From: Arthrobacter sp.
Lineage (GTDB): Bacteria > Actinomycetota > Actinomycetes > Actinomycetales > Micrococcaceae
Length of the DNA stretch: 18,072 nucleotides
Reading direction: 5' to 3'
NCBI GenBank assembly: GCA_025464925.1
Contig: JAODMS010000115.1
Location: 1 to 18,072, forward strand
Under the pieces are notes generated by a model, which saw only the letters and a program-made list of their open reading frames with translations, searched no databases and was not told the origin of the DNA. Below are positions 7,372 through 14,738 of the stretch, in pieces. The stretch's first letter is position 1; each line of letters begins with the position of its first letter. A program made the position numbers and the translations under genes.

Positions 7372-7880
7372 GGCAGCTCCTCTATCTCGTCAGCTCTTGA
7401 ATGTGGGATGTTTCAGTAATATGTCGCTGGGGCTCCACCGAATCGAAGCGGGGACGGGCCAGTGGACAATAGCTTTCACCGAAGCGACGGCCGTGACAAG
7501 GTGTCCCAGCGCGATTTCCCCCCGCGGAGGGCTTCATCGCCCGCTGGGAACCCCCCAGGCGTGGATGAGGTGTTTGCAGACAGCGAGTCAATGCTCTGCG
7601 AGGGGGCGGCAAGATTACCCGGCGGAACGTCCGCCGATGCGCCGACCGCTGGGTCTCGAACGGTCAGCGTGTAGCTGACGCGGGATTGTGAGTGCTTGGT
7701 CAGAGATTTCTGCCCATTGGCTTGGTAAGCAGGCACAGCCAGAAGTATCTTCGCAATGAGCCGACAGGGCGCGGCTATCCGCCGGAACCCACATACTTAC
7801 AGACTTCCGGAGTCAGGAAGTGACAGAGTCTGTGAACGGGCGGTCAACATAAAAAGGCTAAAGCTATCCAATCTCGAATA
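7372..7880. other. About 500-bp gene-free stretch with a nested hairpin
   Basis: No frame here has a good start signal or domain. At 7799-7833, ACAGACT and AGTCTGT form an outer stem, while ACTTCC and GGAAGT form an inner one that shares bases with it, so two alternative foldings are possible. It may be the old 3' structure of the decayed gene to its right. Confidence 0.3.
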
Positions 7881-8757
7881 GGTGGAACTTTCCCCACCAG
7901 GTTCCCCATCGGCCGGACTGGTCCCCCGTGCCCTGAGGGGGCCGGGCGTAACGCCGCCGGGGTTTTTGCACGTGCTCGTGCAGTAACCCCAGCGGTTCTT
8001 GGTCCCGTTGCTGCGCACACCCCAGAACTGAATGGCAGTATGAGTTGGCGTGCCAGCGGGCAGGAACAGCGTGTGAGCGGCATAGTCCTGATCAGGGGTT
8101 GGAGTCCCAGGAAACACCGGATCTTGCAAGGAAGCCACGCGAAGTGAATACGATGCTGCCGCTCGTTTTGGAGTCCGAGGGGAAGCCGACCGCCGGCACC
8201 TGTCCGCCGCCTTCGCTGGCAGGAAGGGTGAACAGGGTAAAACTGCCGCTTCCACCCGCAAGCAGGCTGGCTTTGTCGACATAGATGTGCGAACGGGCAA
8301 AGGTGAATCCCACAAACATGTTGGCCTGCACGGCGACCCAGACACCCTTGATACCGACAGTAGGGTGGTCGGCCCAGGCGAAGTCCACAGCACCGATGGT
8401 CACCTTACGCAGGTCCCAGGCGCCGCCGGGATCATCACTCTGGAAGATGCCGATCAAGATTCCGGACGACGAGACTTGGGCGTCATCGCCGGCAGTCTTG
8501 ATCCACCGGCCAATGCGGATATCGAAGAGGACTCTGGGGGCGAACGGTCCACCTCCACCTCCTACCGCGGACCAGAAGCGGCTCAGCGAGACAGTGCGCA
8601 GCACTCCGCCGACCGTGTTCTGGATCCGCATGACGTTGTTGTGCACGACCACGAGGTGGTTCGGCCCGGCAGCGCCCCCTACGTCAGGCGGAATAATGCC
8701 CGGGTAGTCGGCAGCGGAGAATGAAGCCTCCTGAATCGGCGCGGCTGCATGGTTGCC
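7881..8757 (-). pseudogene. Remnant of a large secreted-protein gene (PPD..GAxGPNH family)
   Basis: The minus-strand frame ending at 8092 contains IIPPDVGGAAGPNHLVVVHNN. I associate this with large extracellular bacterial proteins that carry a PPDTMGAVGPNH-type motif. The sequence stays protein-like through FDIRIGRWIKTAGDD, ILIGIFQSDDPGGAWDLRKV, SHIYVDKASLLAGGSGSFTLF and FTSRGFLARSGVSWDSNP, where it stops at 8092. In another frame just downstream, YAAHTLFLPAGTPTHTAIQFW resembles a later block of the same family (typically THTVFLPAG...QWW), so a frameshift and an internal deletion separate them. The N-terminal part with the signal peptide is missing, since the sequence right of about 8757 does not fit the family. 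This is a truncated, frameshifted remnant and is unlikely to be functional. Confidence 0.65.
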
Positions 8758-8831
8758 CCCGGTTGGCCGAATCGTTCCGGATGGGCATCCGCCGGTTGCG
8801 CAAAGTGAAGGCCACGAGGAGGAAGTCTGGC

Positions 8832-9128
8832 GTCGTGGGAATTGTCCCGCAGGATATGGGCGCATCGCTCGCGTTTTATCGGGACCTCGGGCGGGATCTT
8901 CCGGATTGCCCGGACGAGGCGCCGCATGTCGACGTCGGTCTCGGGGCGGGCGCACGGCTCGCGTGGACACGATTGCGACTATCAAGAGCTTCGATCCCTC
9001 GTATGAGATCGCGTGCGGTGGCCACCGGATGGCGCTTGCCTTCACCCGGGACCCGCCCCAAGCTGTCAATGACACCTACGCGCGCATGATTCAGGCAGGG
9101 CATCGGGGCCACGTGGAACCCAGGAGGC
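8832..9128 (+). pseudogene. VOC/glyoxalase-family gene broken by a frameshift
   Basis: One plus-strand frame gives VVGIVPQDMGASLAFYRDLG and continues to GLGAGARLAW. The adjacent frame then continues DTIATIKSFDPSYE, GGHRMALAFT and AYARMIQAGHRGHVEP-like residues. Joined at about 8964-8966 they make a normal VOC (vicinal oxygen chelate, bleomycin-resistance/glyoxalase) protein, LAW-DTIATIKSFD, so a single G appears to have been lost. The expected end (family members continue after HVEP with a WDAFWGQRYA-type tail) is also missing. No proper start codon with a ribosome binding site precedes it. It is a decayed fragment; VOC proteins include lactoylglutathione lyases and antibiotic-binding proteins, and the original role cannot be told. 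Confidence 0.7.
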
Positions 9129-9180
9129 CATCCGGGTCAGCGGCTGAGCCGGCACGGACGGGCAGTGCCAGGTGCCCGCA

Positions 9181-10170
9181 TCAGGCCGGCTCTGTGCTTC
9201 CCCGAACGATCAGATCGCAGTTGAAGTTGACCCGATGAGGCGGCAGCTCCGGCGAGTGGATTCTTTCCAGCAGTAGCTTGGCCCCAACCCGGGCCATTTC
9301 GCGGCTCGGCTGGCGGACTGTCGTCAGGCTAAAGGAGTCCCATGCAGCCATGTCGACATCGTCATATCCGATGATCCAACAATCCTGAGTCAGGACGCGG
9401 TTGGCGCGCAGGGCGTCCAGGGCGCCGAAGGCCATGTGGTCGTTGGCGCAGAATACCGCCTGCGGACGGTCGGCGCGGCCGAGCAACTGGTTCATGATCT
9501 GCGCGCTCATGTCGTGCGAAAAACCGCCGTTGAAGCGGAGGTGCTCCGGTACCGCGTGGCCCTGCTCGGCCATTCTGCCAAGGAAGCCGCGTCCACGGTC
9601 GCGGGACGTGCTTGCGTTTTCGGTGCCGCCGATGAAAGCCACCCGGGTTTTACCGTTCGCCAGCAGGTAATCCGCGACAGCGGAGCCGCCGTCGACATTA
9701 CTGCTGGTGACTTGATCACAGTCAAGCCCATCAACCACGCGGTTGATCAGGACAACGGGGCTGTTCTTTTCGACAGCCGCCTGAAGCTCCAGCGAGTCTT
9801 CCGTCGCTGTCGTGAAGATGACGCCATCAACGGCGTGTTCCCCGATGGCCTTCAGCGCGTCGTCGTGGCTGCCGCCACCGGTGTTCCAGATGACGACCCG
9901 AAATCCGGCCACATCGAGTTCACGGGTCAGTTCATCAAGAACCTCAGCGTAGAAGGGATTGGTTAAGTCGGCCACGACTACACCGATGGTGTTGGTTCTC
10001 CTGGTTTTCATCGCCTGGGCGCCGGCGTGCGGCACATATCCCAAGGTTTTCATGGCGGCCTGTACACGTGCCTTCGTCGCAGGGGCCAGCTTGGGGGAGG
10101 AGGACATGACACGGGAGACAGTGGCCTGCGAGACGCCGGCCAGTTCTGCCACATCGCGGCTGGTGACCAT
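9181..10170 (-). CDS. LacI-family transcriptional regulator
   Basis: A 329-residue protein with ATG 10170 preceded by AAAGGAGG. Residues about 3-50 are the LacI helix-turn-helix and hinge (RDVAELAGVSQATVSRVMSS, LGYVPHAGAQAM). Residues about 60-327 form a periplasmic-binding-protein-like effector domain, with TIGVVVADLTNPFYAEV at 60-76, VDGVIFTTA near 114-122, and PQAVFCANDHMAFGALDAL near 233-251. Known members repress sugar or small-metabolite operons and are released by a ligand. The gene reads away from the SDR gene. The exact palindromes TGTATACGTATACA upstream of the SDR and HisD-like genes have the central CG and dyad symmetry usual for LacI-family operators, so it probably controls this cluster. 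No copy of the palindrome lies between 9181 and 10300 close to its own start, except the one at 10307. Confidence 0.92.
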   Translation of the reverse strand: MVTSRDVAELAGVSQATVSRVMSSSPKLAPATKARVQAAMKTLGYVPHAGAQAMKTRRTNTIGVVVADLTNPFYAEVLDELTRELDVAGFRVVIWNTGGGSHDDALKAIGEHAVDGVIFTTATEDSLELQAAVEKNSPVVLINRVVDGLDCDQVTSSNVDGGSAVADYLLANGKTRVAFIGGTENASTSRDRGRGFLGRMAEQGHAVPEHLRFNGGFSHDMSAQIMNQLLGRADRPQAVFCANDHMAFGALDALRANRVLTQDCWIIGYDDVDMAAWDSFSLTTVRQPSREMARVGAKLLLERIHSPELPPHRVNFNCDLIVRGSTEPA

Positions 10171-10306
10171 CTCGGTATCCTCCTTTGGCTCCTATGCGGT
10201 ACACGAACGTCTTCGTAAGTTCAGACTAGTCAAACTTCAGGCCCCCTGACCGCGGGTGCCTTACGGCACCGGACCTAGCCCCGGCGGCTGATGCTTACGC
10301 CTGAAG

Positions 10307-10320
10307 TGTATACGTATACA
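10307..10320. promoter_or_regulatory. Operator TGTATACGTATACA upstream of SDR gene
   Basis: A perfect 14-bp palindrome with central CG. It is identical to the two sites upstream of the HisD-like gene and lies 18 bases upstream of the candidate -35. It is the likely binding site of the LacI-family protein encoded at 9181-10170. Confidence 0.7.
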
Positions 10321-10337
10321 TTTGGCGCCACAAGGCC

Positions 10338-10364
10338 TTGTTCCTCTCTTTGCGTAGCTATACG
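10338..10364 (+). promoter_or_regulatory. Candidate promoter of SDR transcript
   Basis: TTGTTC (10338-10343) and TATACG (10359-10364) correspond to the -35 and -10 of the HisD-gene promoter. The spacer is 15 bases here and 16 there. The palindrome that covers the -10 in the HisD copy is broken here (GTAGCTATACG), so promoter-proximal repression may be weaker. Confidence 0.45.
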
Positions 10365-10444
10365 CTCGGGGATTATGCACACCAGCTGGTCTGGGCGCGG
10401 GCGCTGCGGGAGTCGCCGATCAATAAAGATGGAAGGTAACTCTG

Positions 10445-10570
10445 ATGACGGTTACAAATGCAGCCGGCTCGGCCGGGAACTCCACGATGCTGACGGAGCC
10501 GCTCCTTCAGCATCACCGAGCGGGCCCTGGTCCGAACACACCTTGGGCAGCTAGGGGACCGGAGTGCTGA
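10445..10570 (+). CDS. 41-residue leader ORF from a truncated hisD-like start, overlapping the SDR start
   Basis: The ATG at 10445 keeps the ribosome binding site of the duplicated HisD-like gene (GGAAGG). The product starts MTVTNAAGSAGNSTMLTEP, against MTVTNAASSAVNSTMLKEP in the full-length gene, then turns into an unrelated tail. Its TGA at 10568-10570 overlaps the GTG start of the SDR (GTGCTGA). The peptide itself is probably non-functional, but its translation could be coupled to that of the SDR. Confidence 0.5.
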   Translation: MTVTNAAGSAGNSTMLTEPLLQHHRAGPGPNTPWAARGPEC

Positions 10571-11310
10571 ATTTCCGCCTGGACGGCAAAAAAGCACTGG
10601 TCACCGGGGCGGCCCGCGGACTGGGCAAGGCCATCGCTGACGGCCTTGTCGAGTCCGGTGCCACCGTCTATGGCACCAGCCGCGATTCCGCTAGCGCCAG
10701 GCTGATCAGCGAACGTTACGGTACGCCGGCCCTTCTTCTCGATGTGACCGACACCGAGGGTACCCGCCGGTTCATTGACTCGTTGATGCAGGAGAGCGGA
10801 GGAATCGACTTGCTCGTCAACAACGCCGGCGTCAACGTACCAAAACCGGCCCTGCAGGTGACGAACGACGACTGGGACACCGTCTTTGACACCAACCTCA
10901 AGGGCACATTCTTCCTGACCACGGCCCTGGCCCGGCACTGGACAGAGAATGGACTCCCCGGTGCCGTAGTAAACGTCGCATCGCAGGCAGGAATTGTCGG
11001 GATCGAAGAACGGGCAGCGTACGGCACCAGCAAGGCCGGCCTGATTCATCTCACCAAAATCCTCGCCCTGGAGTGGGCCTCCGCTGGAATCCGCGTGAAC
11101 GCGGTTGCGCCGACTTTTGTCCGCACCGAGTTGACGGCATCAACCCTCAGCAGACCCGAATGGGCAGCCGAGTTGCTGTCCAGGATCCCCATCGGCCGTT
11201 TCGGCGAACCTGAAGACATCGCAGGGGCGATTACATTCCTACTTAGCGACGCCGCCTCACTCATAACCGGCCACACGCTGGCGGTTGACGGCGGATACAC
11301 GATTCGCTGA
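10564..11310 (+). CDS. Short-chain dehydrogenase/reductase (SDR)
   Basis: A 248-residue classical SDR starting with GTG at 10564, with GGGGACCGGAG just upstream. It has the cofactor motif TGAARGLG (14-21), NNAG (86-89), and the catalytic N111, S140, Y153 and K157 (YGTSK). The ending HTLAVDGGYTIR is typical for the family. It catalyses NAD(P)-dependent oxidation of an alcohol or reduction of a ketone; the residue after beta-2 is in GTSRDS, suggesting NADP may be tolerated. It stands under a duplicated copy of the HisD-gene promoter and next to a LacI regulator, so it probably oxidises a substrate or intermediate of the same route. In DHPS catabolism SDR enzymes (HpsO, HpsP) act at C2, but SDRs are too varied to assign this one. 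Confidence 0.9.
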   Translation: MLNFRLDGKKALVTGAARGLGKAIADGLVESGATVYGTSRDSASARLISERYGTPALLLDVTDTEGTRRFIDSLMQESGGIDLLVNNAGVNVPKPALQVTNDDWDTVFDTNLKGTFFLTTALARHWTENGLPGAVVNVASQAGIVGIEERAAYGTSKAGLIHLTKILALEWASAGIRVNAVAPTFVRTELTASTLSRPEWAAELLSRIPIGRFGEPEDIAGAITFLLSDAASLITGHTLAVDGGYTIR

Positions 11311-11747
11311 GATGTTATCCCTCAGGTCCTCGCCCAGTACTCCGGCGGAGTCCCCGGTGTCGTGTAGAGCCGCCTGCACCCTCCTGTAGCGGCTGGCGCC
11401 CTCTGACGACCGCGCGTCCTGCCTCCGGCGGGCCATCCGGCTTTTTCCGGACTCGTCGGGCCCGGGCCTGCCACCGATTCTCCCTGGGGGCTTCTGGGTT
11501 ACCGGTATGGCGCAAGGCGCACACCTGCTTCGAAACGTCCCGTCTGCGATATCGGGCGCGATGCCGTCCCTGGCTGCGAGAGCCGGTGCAGAGATGGCGT
11601 CGGCGCTAGATTCGACAACGTTCCCCGGGCTGAGGCAACGCGGCGCTTTACTAACATCCTGGGAGAACCCGCCGCTTGGTATGGCGGGACAGTCCCCGGC
11701 GGACCCTGGGCGTCGCGGGCCGCCCGCCTCGGGCTGCCGACAAAAGA
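11311..11747. other. 437-bp stretch without a confident gene
   Basis: It lies between the convergent SDR and transporter genes. Short frames on both strands lack ribosome binding sites and domains. I see no clear terminator directly after the SDR stop. Confidence 0.35.
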
Positions 11748-11779
11748 TCAGCGGAGCCCGCTGGTACAGGCTCCGCTGA
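11742..11779 (-). terminator. Rho-independent terminator after the transporter gene
   Basis: TCAGCGGAGCC (11748-11758) and GGCTCCGCTGA (11769-11779) form a perfect 11-bp stem with a 10-base loop. On the minus strand it is followed by TCTTTTGTC. It lies 22 bases past the stop of the minus-strand transporter gene, so it ends the HisD-like/transporter transcript and may also stop SDR readthrough. Confidence 0.75.
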
Positions 11780-11801
11780 CCGGGCGGTGAGGGCGACTCT
11801 T

Positions 11802-13145
11802 TCAGACTTTCGTCCTGGTGGGGGTCTGCGTCCTGCCGATGTCCGCCAGATCAAGGTCTTTGGTTTCCCTTGCGAAGGATACCGAGACCATGGCAACGAT
11901 CGTCGAAGCGATGATGATGAGGACCACAGGCCAGGTGCCACCGCTCCAGAGAACCAGGGCGCTTGCCAGAGCCGGCATGAAACCGGCGAGCAGGATGGAT
12001 GCCATCTGGTAACCGATGGAAATGCCGGAGTACCTTACCGCGGTGGGGAACAACTCGCAGTAGAGGGCTGGGAGCGGGGCGTAGACCAGCGCGTGGCCCA
12101 GGGCCAGGAACAGCGCGACACCGAGGATGATGGCCAGCTGCTGGCCCGTGCCGATCAGGGCGAAAATCGGCCACGCGGTCAGCACGATGGCGGTTCCACC
12201 GAGCAGGAAGGTCCGCTTCCGGCCGATGCGGTCCGAGAGGCGGCCGAAGACCGGAATCATGATGATGTTCAGGGCAGAACCGATCATGACAGCTGTCAGC
12301 CCGTAATGTTGCGGCACCTTCAGCGTGGTCGTGACGTAGGACAGGACAAAGACAGTGAACAGGTAGTAGTTTCCGGCCTCGGCGAACCGGGCGAAGATGG
12401 CAATCAGAAGGGGCTTGCGGTGGTGGGCGAGCAGTTCGGTGATGGGCGCTTTACGGTGTTGGGCCTCCTTGGCCATCTTTTCCTTCTCGGCCAGGAACTC
12501 CGGGCTCTCCGACGCGTTTAGGCGGATGTAGAGGCCGACGGCGGCCAGCACGATGCTCAGCAGGAACGGTATACGCCAACCCCAGGTTGTGAAGGCGTCG
12601 CCTGTCAAAGCCCCCGCCAGCGCCACGGCTGCGGTGCCCAGAAGCAGTCCGCAGGACACGCCGATCTGCGGCCAGGAACCGTAGAAGCCGCGTTTTCCCT
12701 TGGGTGCGTTTTCGACCGCGATGATGGCCGCGCCGCCCCATTCCCCGCCCACGGCGAAGCCCTGGGCCAGGCGGAGCACGCAGAGCAGGATCGGGGCCAG
12801 AACTCCGACGGCCTCATAGGTGGGGAGCATGCCGATCAGCGCTGTGGAGGCGGTCATGATGGCGAACGTCAGGATGAGGGTCGACTTCCGTCCTATCCGG
12901 TCACCGAGGTGGCCGGCGACGAAGGCGCCCAGGGGACGTGCGATGAATCCGACGCCGAACGTAGCCAGGGCCGCAATCTGGGAGATGCTCGGATCCATCG
13001 TGGGGAAGAACAGCGGCCCGAAGACCAGCGCCGCAGCGGTGGCATACACGGTGTATTCGTACCATTCAACGACCGCGCCAATGGTGCCCGAGAACAGCGT
13101 CCGTCGCCGGACCTGGTCCGTTGTCATGGACTTCATGGCTGACAT
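11802..13145 (-). CDS. MFS transporter, metabolite:H+ symporter (MHS) type
   Basis: A 447-residue protein with about 12 membrane helices. Family marks are GAVVEWYEYTVYATAAALVFGPLFF (about 23-47), the loop motif GHLGDRIGRKSTL (78-90), LRLAQGFAVGGEWGGAA near helix 4-5, SWPQIGVSCG, and the repeated loop motif GRLSDRIGRKRTFLL in the second half. MHS transporters (ShiA, ProP, KgtP and relatives) bring in organic acids, osmolytes or related small polar compounds with protons. ATG 13145 and a second Met four codons later are both usable, and a purine-rich AAGGAGGA-type stretch lies upstream. It starts 45 bases after the HisD-like gene on the same strand and ends in a good terminator, so the two form an operon. 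It is the probable uptake system for that pathway's substrate. Confidence 0.9.
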   Translation of the reverse strand: MSAMKSMTTDQVRRRTLFSGTIGAVVEWYEYTVYATAAALVFGPLFFPTMDPSISQIAALATFGVGFIARPLGAFVAGHLGDRIGRKSTLILTFAIMTASTALIGMLPTYEAVGVLAPILLCVLRLAQGFAVGGEWGGAAIIAVENAPKGKRGFYGSWPQIGVSCGLLLGTAAVALAGALTGDAFTTWGWRIPFLLSIVLAAVGLYIRLNASESPEFLAEKEKMAKEAQHRKAPITELLAHHRKPLLIAIFARFAEAGNYYLFTVFVLSYVTTTLKVPQHYGLTAVMIGSALNIIMIPVFGRLSDRIGRKRTFLLGGTAIVLTAWPIFALIGTGQQLAIILGVALFLALGHALVYAPLPALYCELFPTAVRYSGISIGYQMASILLAGFMPALASALVLWSGGTWPVVLIIIASTIVAMVSVSFARETKDLDLADIGRTQTPTRTKV

Positions 13146-13190
13146 GGCAAAGCCTCGATTCTCAAGGAGGAGGATGTTCGGGGGTCCACG

Positions 13191-14537
13191 TCAGTTCCCG
13201 AAGGTGTGGTCGGACCAGGGCAGCTCGGTGCCGCGGTATTTCGCCGCCCGGACGTCGCCGGAGCGTGCGTGGCCCTCGAAGCGTTCGACTCTGGAGGCGC
13301 GGCCGCAGAGTTCGCCGAAGAAGGCGCTGGATTCGGTGTTGGTCACTTCCTGGTAGGTGACGGTGCGCAGGTACTTTCCGACCCAGAGTCCGCCGGTGTA
13401 GCGGGCTGCGCCGCGGGTGGGCAGCACATGGTTGGTGCCGATGACCTTGTCGCCGTAGGACACGCAGGTACCTTCGCCCAGGAACAGCGCCCCGTAGTCG
13501 TGCATCTTTTCCAGGGCCTCGCGGGGGTTCTGGGTGAGGATCTGCACGTGCTCGTAGGCATACTCGTCGGACAGAGCGTAGGCGTCGTCGAGAGTTTCAA
13601 CCACGTGGACCGCGCCCCAGTCGCGCCAGGCGGCCCCGGCGTAGTCGCGGGTGGGCATGTCCACGAGGATCGTGTCGATGTGCTCGATGACCTTGCGGCC
13701 GAGCTCTTCGCTGGTGGTGACCAGGACGGCGGGCGAATCGGGCCCGTGCTCTGCCTGGGAGAGGAGGTCGACGGCGACGATGAACGGGTCAGCGTGTTCA
13801 TCGGCCACGATGAGGACTTCGGTGGGGCCGGCGAAGAGGTCGATGCCGACCTCGCCGAAGAGCTGGCGCTTGGCTTCAGCGACGAAGGCGTTGCCGGGAC
13901 CTGCCAGCATGTTGACCGGCTTGATGGTCTCGGTGCCGATGGCCATTGCGGCTACCGCCTGGATGCCGCCGAGCAAGTAGATCTCGTCGGCCCCGGCCAG
14001 ATACATGGCCGCGACGGTGGCATCCGGGACCTCGCCCTGGATGAGGGGGGTGCAGGCTGCAACGCGCTCAACGCCCGCGACCTTGGCGGTAATGATGGTC
14101 ATGTGGGCGCTGGCCAGGAGCGGGTATTTCCCGCCGGGGATGTAGGCTCCGGCGGCCTGGATCGGAACGTTCTTCTGCCCCAGGAATACGCCGGGGAGGG
14201 TTTCGATTTCGAAGTCGGTCAGCGATTCCATCTGCTTCTGCGCCATGACCCGGACCTGTTCCTGGACGAACTTGATGTCCTCGATGGTCTGTTCCGGAAC
14301 CCGGGCGATAATCTCCTCCAGCTGCTCCTGAGTGAGCCGGAAGGAGTCAGGTGCGTACTTGTCGAACTTCTGGGAGTACTCCCGGACGGCTGCGTCACCG
14401 CGTTCGCGGATGTCGGAAATGACACCTTCCACGGTCGCCCGTACCTCCGGGGTGCTACCCCGGGCCACGCTGTTCAGGGCCGGCTCCTTCAGCATCGTGG
14501 AGTTCACGGCCGAGCTGGCTGCATTTGTAACCGTCAT
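13191..14537 (-). CDS. HisD-like dehydrogenase (histidinol/sulfopropanediol dehydrogenase family)
   Basis: A 448-residue protein with ATG 14537 and AAAGG 8 bases upstream. It keeps the HisD family metal ligands and catalytic residues in SQAEHG (Q261, H264), YEH (E329, H330), SYGDK (D363) and EGHAR (H423). Family blocks GPGNAFVAEAKRQLFG (213-228), AGPTEVLIVAD (236-246) and GTNHVLPT (367-374) are present. HisD oxidises histidinol to histidine in two NAD-dependent steps. This copy lies in a catabolic cluster with no other his gene. Its C-terminal part (RYTGGLWVGKYLRTVTYQEV, then VERFEGHARSGDVRAAKY) looks closer to HpsN, which oxidises 2,3-dihydroxypropanesulfonate to sulfolactate. The substrate is therefore probably another primary alcohol. 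Two operators in its promoter make it part of the LacI regulon. Confidence 0.88.
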   Translation of the reverse strand: MTVTNAASSAVNSTMLKEPALNSVARGSTPEVRATVEGVISDIRERGDAAVREYSQKFDKYAPDSFRLTQEQLEEIIARVPEQTIEDIKFVQEQVRVMAQKQMESLTDFEIETLPGVFLGQKNVPIQAAGAYIPGGKYPLLASAHMTIITAKVAGVERVAACTPLIQGEVPDATVAAMYLAGADEIYLLGGIQAVAAMAIGTETIKPVNMLAGPGNAFVAEAKRQLFGEVGIDLFAGPTEVLIVADEHADPFIVAVDLLSQAEHGPDSPAVLVTTSEELGRKVIEHIDTILVDMPTRDYAGAAWRDWGAVHVVETLDDAYALSDEYAYEHVQILTQNPREALEKMHDYGALFLGEGTCVSYGDKVIGTNHVLPTRGAARYTGGLWVGKYLRTVTYQEVTNTESSAFFGELCGRASRVERFEGHARSGDVRAAKYRGTELPWSDHTFGN

Positions 14538-14617
14538 CAGAATTACCTTTCCATCTTCATTGATGGGCGGCCCCCGGAGTGGCCGACCCAGACCGGATGG
14601 TCTGCACAGTCACCGAG

Positions 14618-14631
14618 TGTATACGTATACA
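14618..14631. promoter_or_regulatory. Operator TGTATACGTATACA overlapping the -10 of the HisD-like operon
   Basis: A perfect 14-bp palindrome. On the minus strand its 3' half, TATACA (14618-14623), is also the best -10 candidate, so a bound repressor would block RNA polymerase directly. Confidence 0.7.
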
Positions 14632-14645
14632 TTCCCCGGAAACAA
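14618..14645 (-). promoter_or_regulatory. Candidate promoter of the HisD-like/transporter operon
   Basis: Minus-strand TTGTTT (14640-14645) and TATACA (14618-14623) are separated by 16 bases, about 80 bases upstream of the ATG at 14537. The element is flanked by one operator and overlapped by another. Confidence 0.5.
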
Positions 14646-14661
14646 GGCTTGTGGCAAAAAA

Positions 14662-14675
14662 TGTATACGTATACA
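14662..14675. promoter_or_regulatory. Second operator TGTATACGTATACA, upstream of the -35
   Basis: A perfect copy of the palindrome centred 44 bp from the other site, about four helical turns. Two repressor dimers could therefore sit on the same face of the DNA. Confidence 0.7.
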
Positions 14676-14738
14676 ATTCCTGCGCGGCGGAAGCCTTATC
14701 CGGGAAGAGGCCCGCTCCAGCGGGCAGAGGAGGGCGCG

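Larger units (their letters stand above)
10290..10511 (+). repeat. Diverged copy of the HisD-gene control region and first codons
   Basis: This segment aligns along its length with the reverse complement of about 14465-14690. Shared elements in order are GCTT.CGCC, the operator TGTATACGTATACA, GCCACAAG.CCTTGTT, a TATAC-CTCGG block, TGCACACCA/TGCAGACCA, TCAAT-AAGATGGAA-GGTAA, CTGATGACGGTTACAAATGC, and GGAGCCG. After that the copies diverge. It is a partial duplication placed in front of the SDR gene. Confidence 0.85.

Noticed and set aside
10329..10342. Palindrome ACAAGGCCTTGT between operator and promoter.
   Set aside because: The HisD-side copy (ACAAGGCTTGT) is shorter and sits in the -35 region, so it may simply be promoter sequence; there is no evidence for a second regulator.
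11676..12521. 281-codon plus-strand frame.
   Set aside because: It is antisense to the transporter gene and has a shadow-like Gly/Arg/Asp composition.
13191..14537. Calling this gene hisD of histidine biosynthesis.
   Set aside because: No other his genes are nearby, it is co-transcribed with a transporter under a LacI-type operator, and its C-terminus resembles HpsN.
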